Below are positions 36,541-47,384 of a DNA stretch of 64,000 nt, one piece after another. Every line of letters begins with the position of its first letter. Position 1 is the first letter of the stretch. The stretch is from NCBI GenBank assembly GCA_933228895.1, contig OW121849.1, forward strand, positions 126,112,849-126,176,848. The letters run 5' to 3'. Under the pieces are notes generated by a model. That model saw only the letters and a program-made list of their open reading frames with translations, made no database searches and was not told where the DNA came from. Both the position numbers and the translations under genes were made by a program. The stretch is from Platycnemis pennipes (taxonomy: Eukaryota > Arthropoda > Insecta > Odonata > Platycnemididae).

Positions 36541-36885
36541 CTATAAAAGAAGATTTATTAGCTCTTGGGATGGAGGTACAGCATGCTATGCTCAAAGTTA
36601 AATTTCTATAATTCAAATACATCTTATATCCCCCTCCCCAAACAATTTTCTTCCAAATGCCCATTTCATATTTTGTCCTCTACCTCTCCTTTATCATTTA
36701 CTATGTACACCCGTCCACAATAAAATGTTACCACCTCGGAGGCCGAATTTTCCAAAGTCCCGAGTTGAAGGAGATTTGACAACAGTGCAGCTCTGTCCCT
36801 TTAAATGCCCCGAGCAGCACAGCAAGACCGAGGCACGGTCCTCCTTCCCTTGCCATGGTTTGTGGTGAGACCCTTCCTCAATGAT

Positions 36886-38060
36886 CTGGAGAGAGATTTT
36901 TGCGTTGGAGAGGGAGGGCCGCAAGGGTGCCTTGTGACAATTAGTCGGCCCCAAGGAGTGAGGCCTCCCGAAAAAAGCCTTCTTTTAGATTGCTGCTCGG
37001 AGTTTCTCCCTTGAAGATGGGTCGCTTAGGTTTCCGCGACTACGGCTCTTGAGAGAGTGACTACCCAAATGTAAATGCAGCTCGAAGTAAGAGTTGTCAT
37101 TAACACCGTCGATATATGTCATTTCCGAAACGTTCCAAAATACTCAATTTTTGCCTTTATTTCGTCGTAGAAACTGTTGATTTTATAACATGAATAACAT
37201 AGATGAATATTGTTATCAGCATTTATATATATGTTAACGATCGGTGTTATCTTTTAAATTATCGGTGAATTTTATTTGACTGAGCGATGAGCTCGAAAAC
37301 TGCGCTTGTATAGTAAATGGCAAAAATACTTACGCTACAACTGACACATAAAGATGTCAACAAGAAAAGAGAAGACTTATTGGACGTCTTTACGGAATAT
37401 AAGTGTTAAGTTCCAAGCTTAATTGCGTGATAAATGAGGAAAAATTATCGCGGATATATTTAGAATTTATTTCAAATTACACACAATCCTCGCACTCTCG
37501 CATACTCGTCTGGTTAATTCTTAGAATGAATACTCATCGGCAATTCATATGCTATTCATATGCTATTTCAAACATTAAAAAAACTCACTTAATAAATAAA
37601 AGTATTAACGAGATTATTAGGAACAGATTGAGCATCTCTTAAATGCATTGGTCAAAACTGTAAGTGTTTTCGTATTCGAAGGTCCCTGTTCGAAACCCAG
37701 TATTTGAGTACTGCGTGTACTGGAGTACTACTACCTCTACTCAAAGGTTTTAACGTTTTCTCGTATTGTTAAACGGAAATGTGTATTAAGGACAGGACGG
37801 GTAATTTTACAATGTGACCAGAACACATTCAACGTAATTAGAAGGACTACATGGAATTACTGAACGACTGTGCAAAAAGGCTTAGAAGATTTTTATGGAC
37901 TCGCCCGTGGGATATGCGAGGAGAATATATTGTCGGAGGATTTCGTAGAAACTGTATTGACATCTAAAACGGAAAAGAGTAACAAGGGAATGCGAAGGCA
38001 ACTGAATCTCTCAAGCTGCTAAGCTTCTCCTTAAAATCATCAACTGAGAGCAATAAATGA
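36886..38060. repeat. Direct repeat inside the 5.5-kb element, copy A
   Basis: Shares blocks with 39087-39970: GTGAGGCCTCCCGAAA, GAGTTGTCATTAACACCGTC, TTTTTGCCTTTATTTCGTCG and ACACAATCCTCGCACTCTCG. The last part of each copy holds a coding-like segment starting MELLN; in this copy it is broken early by a frameshift. Confidence 0.75.
37670..37720 (+). repeat. B-box-like motif
   Basis: TCCCTGTTCGAAACCCAG resembles a pol III B box. A matching A box is not clear. Possible SINE trace inside direct repeat copy A. Confidence 0.25.
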
Positions 38061-39086
38061 ATGAGAGCAATAAATGAATGAAGTCACCTTGTCCGCGATA
38101 TCTGCTAGAGGACGAGTCAACCAAGCCTCTCATTTATACCCCTCTGTGACGAAACGTCTCTTTAACCAACGTAATTCTCCTTCGGACTTCAATGTTGGCA
38201 GAATACTCCTTTTCCATACTAACCGGGATACTAAATTACTCCCCCTGCTCTGTAATCTAACCCCTCTCTTCTAAATTAAAATCACCCTTCATGCATGCAA
38301 AATTTCATTACTTGAGTCTTCTTATGATTTAAGTCCTTGGGTGACTAGTTGAACAGTACTTGATCACCCGCCAACCTTGTCAACTTTCCCCTACCTATTC
38401 ACCTGTATCGAACCCCCCCACCATTCCCTCCGAATATGAATTAAAAAGTGCCGGCGACTACGCACAGCCTTACGCAACCCCTCTCTCTAATACCTAATTT
38501 CTCTAATCTAATTCCCCGTCCGCTTCTCTCACTAGCACTTTCTCGGTAATGCATGAACTTTGGCTCAGTCTTCTGTTCTTCCAATTTATTCCTGTTTTAC
38601 GCAATAGTTCCATTTACCCTTTCCACTTCACTCTGTCGAAAATATTTTTGAAATTAACAATACACGCAGATATATTCTGATTATATTCTAATCCTTTTCA
38701 CTCATTCCAGTGATGCTGATTGAAAAACTGCTTTCCGTTGACAAAATCTAAATTACCTGCAGAAAAAATTTCTCCTTCCCCTCTCTCCCTCTCCATCCCT
38801 CTCCAAGAAAACTACATGCCCAGATATGGGCGATAAGTGAACACGGACCACTTCGCTGAGGCCCTATCCTTAAATAATGCCGAGACGGGAAATGGGTCTG
38901 GATGCTAAGATTTTTTCACCTAAAGAATCATCCCCGACACGTTTTATGACACCCACCACTCCATCCACGACACCGCGGGTCTTCTTCATACCGGTTCAAA
39001 TCTCATTCAGGGCCCAAGCACAATGGGTATTTAAGGAGCAGGTAAAGCATGGCCGGTTTTTCCTCTCTTAGGACTGACAAAGGTGG

Positions 39087-39970
39087 ACAGGGATTTTTGC
39101 AGTGGGGGGGTGGACCGCAAGGGTGCCCTGCGACAATCGGCTGCGAGGAGTGAGGCCTCCCGAAACGCAGCCTTCTTTTCGATTGCTGCTCCGAGGGCCT
39201 CCCTCGAAGATGATCGCGTAGGTTTCGCGACTGCTGAGAGAGTGACGACCTAAATATGATTGCAGCTCTAAGCAAGAGTTGTCATTAACACCGTCGATAT
39301 GTCTTAGTCAAAATCGTTCCCAAAATATTCCCAAATACTCGGTTTTTGCCTTTATTTCGTCGTAGGAAATAATGAGATCATAAAATATTCGAGATAAGAG
39401 CTCGAAAAATGCGCTTGTATAGTAAATGGTAAAAATAATAATGCTACAACTGTTACAGGCAGATTTCGATAACAATAGATAAGACGTACTGAACGTCTTT
39501 ACGGCATATAAGTATTAAGTTCCAAGCTTAATTGGGTAATAAATTAGGAAAAATTATCGCGGATATATTTTGAATGTCTTTCAAATTACACACAATCCTC
39601 GCACTCTCGCATACTCGCCTGGTTAATTCTTAGAATGAATACTCGGCAATTCATATTGCAGTATATGCTACTTGAAATATAAAAAAAGGACAGAACTTGT
39701 AATTCTGCAATGTGACCAGAACAAATTCAACGTAATTATAGGGAATACTTGGAATTACTGAACTACTGTGCAGAGAGGTCGGAGGATTTTTATGGGCTCG
39801 CTTGTAGGATATGCAAGGAGAATATGCTGTCGGAGTATTCGAAAAAACTGTATTGCCATCTAAAACGTAAAAGAGAGCAACAAGGGAATGCGAAGACTAC
39901 TGAATCTCTCATGCTGCTACGTTGGTGCTTAGAATCATCAATCGCTGTATGAAAAAGAGAGCAATTAATT
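39087..39970 (+). repeat. Direct repeat copy B, with short open frame
   Basis: Second copy of 36886-38060. Its open frame at 39749-39952 encodes 67 residues starting MELLNYCAERSEDFYGLACR and contains a CRICKE motif. The family is not recognised. Because copy A carries a broken version of the same frame, it was probably part of a longer protein of the element. Confidence 0.65.
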
Positions 39971-40355
39971 TCTAGGTGAGTATCAATTCATATTTTCCAA
40001 GGGAATTAAATACGTGATGTGATTGCAGTGATGAGAATCATTATTATCATTAGTTTTGGTTCCACACACTGTCCCTCTTCAGCCCCTCATACCTCCCATC
40101 ATTTTATCCAAGCTACCCGTTCTTCGCCTCTCACTACCCCGTTTAACCAATATCCTTCACTCAATCACATATTTCAATTCACCCTCGCCCTTTTTATTTT
40201 CTCTATTCATCAATCAAAATTCTTTCCACTCCTACCATTTCTAATACTTCATCATCTGTCCTCCTTTTGACCCACTTTGATTTCTCCATCCTTCTACGTA
40301 CTCACATCTTAAAAGCTCTGAGTATATTTCCATCTTCATTCCATGAAGCCTATGT

Positions 40356-40604
40356 TTAAGCGTCATATAGTGCCACGCTCCATATCAAACTCTTCACTAG
40401 TATTTTCTTTACTTCCCTGCTTAACGCCCCTGTCAACAGTTCACGTCTACGACTAAAAGCTTCTCTTGCCAATGCAATTTTCCTTCTGTCATCAATGCTG
40501 CTATACCCCTTTTTCTCCAATACACTATTTAGATAGCGGAAGGTGGAAATATCAAGAAATGGAGAGCCTGCCCAAATTAAAACCTTGCTTGGAATAGCGC
40601 GCAT
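40356..40604 (-). pseudogene. LINE reverse transcriptase fragment
   Basis: The minus-strand frame reads FLDISTFRYLNSVLEKKGYS, IALAREAFSRRRELLTGALS and KKILVKSLIWSVALYDA. This is the region just after the reverse-transcriptase core in many arthropod LINEs (YLGS...KEAF.+RR.LL...VWSVALYGSETW). It is truncated at both ends and inserted in the 5.5-kb element. It may belong to the same family as the fragment at 50184-50540. Confidence 0.75.
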
Positions 40605-41430
40605 AACAGCACATTTGTAGATCCGTGGTTAATTTCCCGGATGAGTTTTTTTTTGTTGTGATCTGGCTTGATTCTATTTTCACCACCTGATTACTGTTCG
40701 GGGTTGTGGGTATCATAAAACGTGTCGGGAATGTTTCTGAGGGTGAAAAAAATATACCGACCGACTTATGAATGTATCGGAATCATTTCCGAAAGTAGGG
40801 TATCGGCTAAGGGCTCAAAGGCTTCTCTGATTATGCCGTTCTTTGCAATTCTCTTTTAGAGAGAATTATGTAATGAGGCTGGAAAAACTTAGAGACTTCT
40901 CCTTTGTAAGAAGCTCGGCCCACATAAGCCGATAGCTATTGATTATCATGAATTAATGGCTTTTGAATAAAATTCCAGGAGTTCAAGCGTTACAAAAATA
41001 CTGAAGATCATATTAGCAGCTGATCTAATTTCATTTAGACGTAATACATGAGCAGTTGAAGCAGTGATCATGTGAAAAAACTACGGAATAATAAAACTAC
41101 GGCTTTCTGTTTACACCTTCCTAAGACTTTCTTCACACCTACGCTCTGCGACATGAACGTTGGATGAATCTGAGTTAATTGGTGACTTAGTGATCAATAA
41201 ATGTAGGCGTTTTGAAGTGTTAAGTTTAGAGGACATAGAATTTCAACCAGAACATTGCATATTTTACGGTCTTATAATACCCGTGGAAGCGCAACGACCA
41301 TTTAGCACGTTAATCATTACCCTTGGAAAATCGTCCGGTTGTCATAGGACTCCAAAGTGGTCTAGGAATAAATGATAGGTATTTTCGAAAGAGGTTATAA
41401 AGCGAGTATCATTTTCTATCATGTTTCTAC

Positions 41431-41879
41431 TAGAGGTCTGCACACGGTCGCAAAATACGGGCGAGGGCCGCCCGCCCTTGTGCGAGAGATAAAGAGAGAG
41501 GCACAACCCGAAGACATTTGACGGACTTTTCCGATGTGTCACGAATGTGGCCTAACGGAGAGCTTGCTGAGAAGAGGCGGTCACCCGTCGGCTGAGCGGG
41601 CGGCCGCCTCCAGGCCGGGCGACCGCCCTAATCGTCACCGCCGCGTCTCTTTCTCAACGGTCTTTGCCGTTTGCAATATTTTTCGCTCACTATTTTACCA
41701 CCCCTCCCCTCCCCTCAGTTTGGGCGAGCAACCCGGGCACCCGCCTAGGATGCGGGCACCCGGGGCGAACGGGCACGGTCGGGCGTCAACGTCACACGGG
41801 CGGAGGCGAACACGGGTGGGGGTGCCCGGCACGGGCGGGCGAGGGTCGCCCGGATATCGCGCCCGTTTGCAGGCCTCTA
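41431..41879. mobile_element. hAT-type MITE with perfect 8-bp duplication
   Basis: Ends TAGAGGTCTGCACACGG and CCCGTTTGCAGGCCTCTA are inverted. GTTTCTAC flanks both sides (41423-41430 and 41880-41887), a perfect 8-bp target duplication. At 449 bp it is GC-rich with many GGGCG blocks and no gene. An inverted relative lies at 60495-60897. Overlapping open frames here come from its GC content. Confidence 0.88.
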
Positions 41880-42965
41880 GTTTCTACTAGAAATGTGGTG
41901 AAAAGTGATTGGAACTCATCTCGTGCCCCTTCTCCCGTTCTGTGGCCACGGGTACCTATGTGTCTCGGGAGACTCGTCTTCAAGCAAATATCGTGGTCGT
42001 GGGTCAAGGCGGTCTGCTATTCACTTGAGAAAGTGCGAAAAGGGAATTGTTCTCGAGGGAAGGGTACCCCCAATAAATGGCGAGAGCAGCGAGAGCTCTG
42101 GGCATTTAAACTCTGCGCCAAGGGACAGTGTTGTCAAACCTCCTTCAACTCGGGACTTAGAAAAATTCGGCCTCCGAGGTGGTAACATTTTATTGTGGAC
42201 GGGTGTACATCATCATTCATGAGTCATGACATGAAACATGAAAGTAGGTGAGACGGTGGAATTTTCAATTTGAGACAAAATTAAATGAGATAAAATATCA
42301 TGAGACCACATTTTTTTCACTTTGTGGAGCAATTTATATCATTAAATATTTTTATAAATTAAAATAAATATTTTAGCTGTGTGTGTGAAGATATTCCTTC
42401 GATGAGAGAAAAGATTGTATCCTCTAATTGCCAAATATAAAGGAAGTAAAGGTATAATTAAAAGAGGTTATAGACATGGCATATTGAATAGATTAACCTG
42501 TCTTGTGGACAAATTTTTATGCAAGTTTTTGGTCCAAATTTTAATCCAAACTCATTTCTTCAAATTTTTGATAAAACTCAAGTGGTGTCTTGCATGGCAC
42601 AATGTATCCGTCAAAAAATGAACAAGTGAAATACAAAATTATAGGTATGTAGTAAACAATGAAAATGGTGTCCACAAGTGAATGTGAAGAAGCATGGTCA
42701 TGAACATTTTTAATTTAGGGAATTGTACATTAATTTAATGATGTTTAAATAAACAAAGTGTGCATTTGGTATTGTATATGAATTTATCTTTTCCATGCAC
42801 TCAATAAGTACAATAACTGACTTAGGGCTTCATAATTAAGTAAATTCCATCTGTGCTGTGATTGCAAAATACCAAACCAAAGAGCTCCAATCAAATCACT
42901 CTCTAAAAGGAACACAGATGAACAATTTTTCGAAGTCTTTTACAGAGTAGTATATTCCAGCTTAC

Positions 42966-43105
42966 CCAGGAGCACTGAGATCCATTCCATCAATCAGCCG
43001 GTCAATGACATCGAACTGATCAGATGTCAAGTGATCAAATTTAAGCTGAGGCAGAAGACATTTCCGCATATAGTTAGAAAATGGTAATTCCACAAACACC
43101 AAGAA
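42966..43105 (-). CDS. XRCC5: Ku80 exon: end of beta-barrel core
   Basis: Acceptor ATTTTCAG, donor GTAAGC, 140 nt (phase 0 to phase 2). It encodes FLVFVELPFSNYMRKCLLPQ and TSDQFDVIDRLIDGMDLSAP, matching human CLVYVQLPFMEDLRQYMF...QLNAVDALIDSMSL. This is the end of the Ku core that encircles DNA. Confidence 0.92.
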
Positions 43106-44339
43106 CTGAAAATTTTAATTACATGAATCATAAAACTATTATACAGATCAAATATTCACTTTGATATGGATGATGATTTCATAGCCCAGAGCACAGGAAA
43201 CAAATTTATCCGGAAAGAGGGACTATTTTCATTTTCAATGCCAACTATGATAAACTGAAAAAACCTTCCATATCACTTTAGTTAATCAGAAAACATTAGC
43301 ACTATGGAGTAATGTAAGGCACCACATCATGACTAAAATTTCAGCTAATAGCTCACCAGGTAGGAGGAATGTGCTCTACAATCATGGCCAATTTCTCTGC
43401 AATGAATATTTCACGGAAGGATGATTACCATGTATGCTTGTAGTAGTACGTAGTTATTCATTGGCAATGTTACTGATGAGAGATAAGCTAATGACTAAGA
43501 GCTAAGGTCATATGCGCAACATAGGAATGGTGGGTCAATGTATATGTGTAATTTTCAGGGAATGGATGAAGGGTGGAACCAAATATTAGGCTACTCTTAA
43601 TGAAAGGTACCAAAGGGTCATAGGTTGATGTCTCATCCAAGCTAGGATAGACAGCCAAAACTCAACCTACCTTTCAACCTGATCTCCTTTTGCACAATTG
43701 AAGTTTTAGTGACTAACTTTTTTGGTAGAAAATTGGGCTCAAACTATGTACACAAAAGTTATACTTTTTAAGGTTTGAAACTTATGCTCTAAAAATTTGT
43801 AATGCTAACAATGTGCTGACATTTCCTGGTGATGATGCTGCCACATAAATGTGCATTGACTGTGTCATGTTTACAGTCTTTTCTTGATTCTCTGTGAGTA
43901 AAATTCATGCTGAAGTTGTTCAAAAGATGTCACATAATTGATTGAACAGGGAGATAATTTCATAATGCTGCATTCATTAGTCATCCCTCTAATAGTTTCC
44001 AAAATAATTAAAAATATGTAATACTTCTCTTCTATGTTAGAAGCCTCGAAGCCTAAAAGTATCTACTTTTTATCTGTACTTGTGATCATTAAATGACAAG
44101 AAAACCCTCATGAAGCACCAACAAAAGCAAAATGTATGCTGGAACCCTAATGTCATTCAAATAATCACATGTAGTCGAAGAAAATACTTATATAGATTTG
44201 GAATGAGTGAACATGTTCATGAGGCAGAAATAACACTCAAGGCAGAATTGAATAAAACTCACAGCTTAAAAACTGAATTCAAGCATGTAGTAGTATGGCA
44301 TTTAAAACACCACTAGGTACACGGCAGAACAAATCTCAC
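43106..44339 (-). other. XRCC5: Ku80 intron
   Basis: Intron of 1234 bp between two phase-0 exons. No mobile element with clear ends was seen. Confidence 0.7.
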
Positions 44340-44477
44340 CTCCCTTGAAGGCTTGATAACAGGAATCAATGCTCCCATGTGAGGTTTGGTTCCACTGTAA
44401 TAAAGCCTTCTCACGATGGCTACAGATTCCATTTGCTGAAGAGCATTCACTAGGGCAGAGAAAGCCAAAGCAGCATC
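44340..44477 (-). CDS. XRCC5: Ku80 exon: core
   Basis: 138 nt, phase 0 at both ends, acceptor CCTTCTAG, donor GTGAGA. It encodes DAALAFSALVNALQQMESVA, IVRRLYYSGTKPHMGALIPV and IKPSRE, nearly collinear with human [42 protein letters not shown]. The neighbouring intron (44478-44546) is only 69 bp. Confidence 0.93.
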
Positions 44478-44546
44478 CTAGAAGGAGAGAGGCATTAGTT
44501 TCCCTTGAATAAACATGGCGATGAAAGGCCAGTTGGAAAATGTTAC

Positions 44547-44686
44547 CTCATCATCATCTCGGGCCACAAAACAGGTGGTACTCCTTTCTATCCAATGGTG
44601 ACGGGGGACGAATTTCTTCTTGGTGATTTTAAGAACACTGAGACATTTTTCTCCACTAACATACTTCAGCTGCTCTTTGTCTTCCT
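44547..44686 (-). CDS. XRCC5: Ku80 exon: core
   Basis: 140 nt, acceptor TTTACTTAG, donor GTAACA. It encodes EDKEQLKYVSGEKCLSVLKI and a WIERSTTCFVARDDDE end, matching human [20 protein letters not shown]...VFAARDDE. It joins directly in frame to the exon at 53242-53479 across an 8.6-kb intron filled with mobile elements. Confidence 0.92.
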
Positions 44687-45147
44687 CTAAGTAAACATCA
44701 AAGTCAATAAGTCACAATAAATTCTGAAAATACTTTCACACCATTACCTGCAATGACATATTCTCTATTTTCTTAAGGCTTAAATCAAGATACAATCATT
44801 TATTAAAACAAATAAAAAGCACTTCCGTGATTATTACCACCTCAAAAATAAAATTTTCAAGTAAAACTTAAGAGAAACCTGTTTATTTTATATGGCTATG
44901 CATGCAAAAAGTCTTCACATTAACTCTGGTTTCTCTTCAATTAATTCCATTCAATGTATTTAAAAGAAAGTAGTTTTTGGAAAACCAGATATAGTTTGCT
45001 GTTTTTACTAAATTTGAGCATGTTTCTAACATGGATGCATTTATTATTAAAGTCATGAATTTTTCAAATAACAAAAAAGTCACATGACAAAAGAACGTAT
45101 GTTTAAATCTACACTTGTTTTTACCTAGGTAACTAATGAATAATGTC

Positions 45148-45446
45148 TTAACACATTCAACCCGGAATATTTCTAGTGTGCAATCGTGAAAAACGGAAAG
45201 GTTTTTTCCTCCACATTAATTTGGCCAGTCAATTAAATGTAATTTTAAAATTAGTTAAAAACATTTTTTTATAACAAAACTCGATAATTTATTAAAGACA
45301 TGAGTTCGCGTCCTTCGGAGAAGTCTTCAGAGAGGTCTTCAGTGAGGTCATCATAGAGGTCATTCACAGACGCGAATGCGCGTCCTTCGGTGTCTTGGCA
45401 ACGCACCTCGGACGCGCATTCGCGTCCGTCGGGTTGAACGTGTTAA
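45148..45446. mobile_element. TTAA-flanked short inverted-repeat element
   Basis: TTAA (45148-45151) then CACATTCAACCCG. CGGGTTGAACGTG then TTAA (45443-45446). About 299 bp. It contains AGGTCTTCAG-type short repeats and GCGAATGCGCGTCC palindromic blocks. PiggyBac-style ends, no transposase. Confidence 0.78.
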
Positions 45447-45931
45447 GAGCTATTTCTACCGTAATATTTTGTGATTCCATGGCCAAGAAAGTGTTATTAA
45501 GATAATATAAAATAATTACAGTAAAACTCTGTAATATTAACCTCATATTTAAAGTGTGACGACAGTAAATTTCACACTTTCAATTAGTTCTCAACAATCT
45601 ATTACCATGCACACAATTTAGAAAATAGTAATTTCTCATGTTTTAAAACTATGTATTGCTATGAAAGCTATGAATTATAAACATACACAGAAGTCCTCAA
45701 GCAACTGCCAATGATTTATGATAAGAGCTATGAACTGTCCCTCTACAGTATTGCACCGTACATTGATGCTCATCTACAGATAATTCAAAATTGAATTAAA
45801 AAGATTCATCAGTGTTTTCAAGTCTGTGTCTGCACTTACAGGCATTTCAAATTGGGAGAAAGGGTATTACAATAGGAATTGTTTAAGTTCACTAATTACA
45901 ACCTATTGTTAGTACATACAATAGGTTGTAT

Positions 45932-46130
45932 GTAGAGATAGGACATTCGAATCCTCGAATCTTGAAAAAGATTCGAGAAACGAATACTCGAATCTTTGTG
46001 CTATTTTCATTATTCGAATCTTTCGAATCCTAAAATATAAATAAACACCGAATTCTTTATGTAATAACTTAGAACAGAAGAGTTTCGACCGATAAAAACG
46101 TTCATTACAAATAAGGTTAAACCTCGCTTT
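45932..46130. mobile_element. Possible hAT-like end with ATTCGA repeats
   Basis: TAGAGATAGGACATTCGAAT starts a stretch of repeated GATTCGA/TCGAATC. A related TAGAGATGGGGCATT start occurs near 56982. The opposite ends were not found. Confidence 0.35.
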
Positions 46131-46275
46131 TACGTCCCCGCAATTTACGTTTTCCCACCATTAACGACTTTTCCTTAAGTCCTTATAATTTTCATATGTC
46201 CACAAATAACATCTTCCCTTTATTTACGCTAGCAAATTTTTGAATGGTTCGCCATTTTTACGAGACGATTTTGCC

Positions 46276-46495
46276 GTGATTGTCGTCCTGGTTGCATAAC
46301 TGGTGGTAGGACTCAAAGCTGAAAGACAAAGTAAAAACTCGTGCAGTAAGTTACCACTATGAAAGATAAGTAAAATTTTCTCAGATGTACCACCAGTTAT
46401 CGTGACCTCAGTCATCTGTGGAATTGTAATGCCGCGAGAAATTACAGTACATGTACGTAATTATTGTCGCGATTGTTGTCCGGGTTGCATAACTC
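46276..46495. repeat. Short direct repeat
   Basis: GATTGTCGTCCTGGTTGCAT near 46276 recurs as GATTGTTGTCCGGGTTGCAT near 46471. Origin unknown. Confidence 0.5.
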
Positions 46496-46659
46496 GCGGA
46501 TCGGCTGATGCTATCGCATAGGTGATGAATTTTTTTTTTATTTAAGAAGTGTATGCTTTTCAGCATTTGCGGCCTTGTCTCTCTTTTTTGGTTAGGTATT
46601 AACACAGATTTTAAAAAATCCTCCAGGCAAACTTCATCCTCATACATCCTGCAAACAAA

Positions 46660-47384
46660 CCAGTAAAATCATCACATTCTTCTCAACCTCGATTCTTAAG
46701 TAGCTTTGATAGGATAACATTATAGTCTCTCACACCTTCTTTTCTCATAATGTTTACCCTAACTTACTAGCATGGCTGGAATCCTGGTCCCAGTTCATCC
46801 TTATCTATATCCTTCTCTTCTATTCCCAAGTTCCCTTGCCTATTGTTAGTGCCATGCAGTTCTTGTCACGTATTCATTACCCCTATGCTGAATCTCTTGT
46901 AAGTTCTATCAGCAGCTCTCCTGACTTAACACTAATGCACAGTATCGTATTCCACTTCTTGCTGCTGAATAACCTTCTAACCTTTGAGTACAGGGCACCT
47001 ATTTCTCCCTCTCTCTGGAACCTCTCAACCTATTTACATTGACCTTTTTGCCACTTTTCTCTCACACTCTTCATACCCCTCCTAAGTATATTGCTTCTTT
47101 CCTTAGATTTTATTTCGCCTTACTGTGTTTAAATCTTTCTATTTCATTCATTCCTCAATTTCTTCCATAGTTTGTGCCAACACCCAATGTGTCTTGACCA
47201 CTCGTGTGTCTACTGCACCATACTGCTTGCTTTTCTGCATCTTTCCTCATACACCTGTAAACTAATTCCTGATATTCTCTCCGATTTACAACTACAATTT
47301 TTTCACACTGTTCCTAATCTTGGCCCAACCATATGTAATCTAGTTAATATCTCCTAGTAAATTTATGATAATAGTTACCATATA
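46660..47384. other. Intron sequence without identified content
   Basis: Pyrimidine-rich intron stretch on the plus strand. Open frames here have no family resemblance. Confidence 0.5.

Larger units (their letters stand above)
38911..40750. repeat. Inverted pair nested in the 5.5-kb element
   Basis: About 50 bp at 38911-38962 (TTTTTTCACC, then CCCCGACACGTTTTATGACA) recurs in reverse complement at 40698-40750 (TATCATAAAACGTGTCGGGA...GGGTGAAAAA). This may mark a second, inner transposon. Confidence 0.65.
36703..42212. mobile_element. 5.5-kb element with about 100-bp inverted ends, unclassified
   Basis: Left end ATGTACACCCGTCCACAATA and right end TATTGTGGACGGGTGTACAT are exact complements. The mirror similarity continues for about 100 bp (GTTACCACCTCGGAGGCCGA, then a TTCAACTCGGGACTT complement and a CTTTAAATGCCC block). 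Target duplication is unclear. Inside are a long direct repeat (36886-38060 and 39087-39970), a second inverted pair (38911-38962 and 40698-40750), a LINE fragment and a hAT MITE. No complete transposase was recognised. It occupies a Ku80 intron. Confidence 0.7.

Noticed and set aside
41534..42222. Overlapping 105-173 codon frames
   Set aside because: They cross the boundary of a hAT MITE and the inverted end of the 5.5-kb element, so they cannot be one gene.
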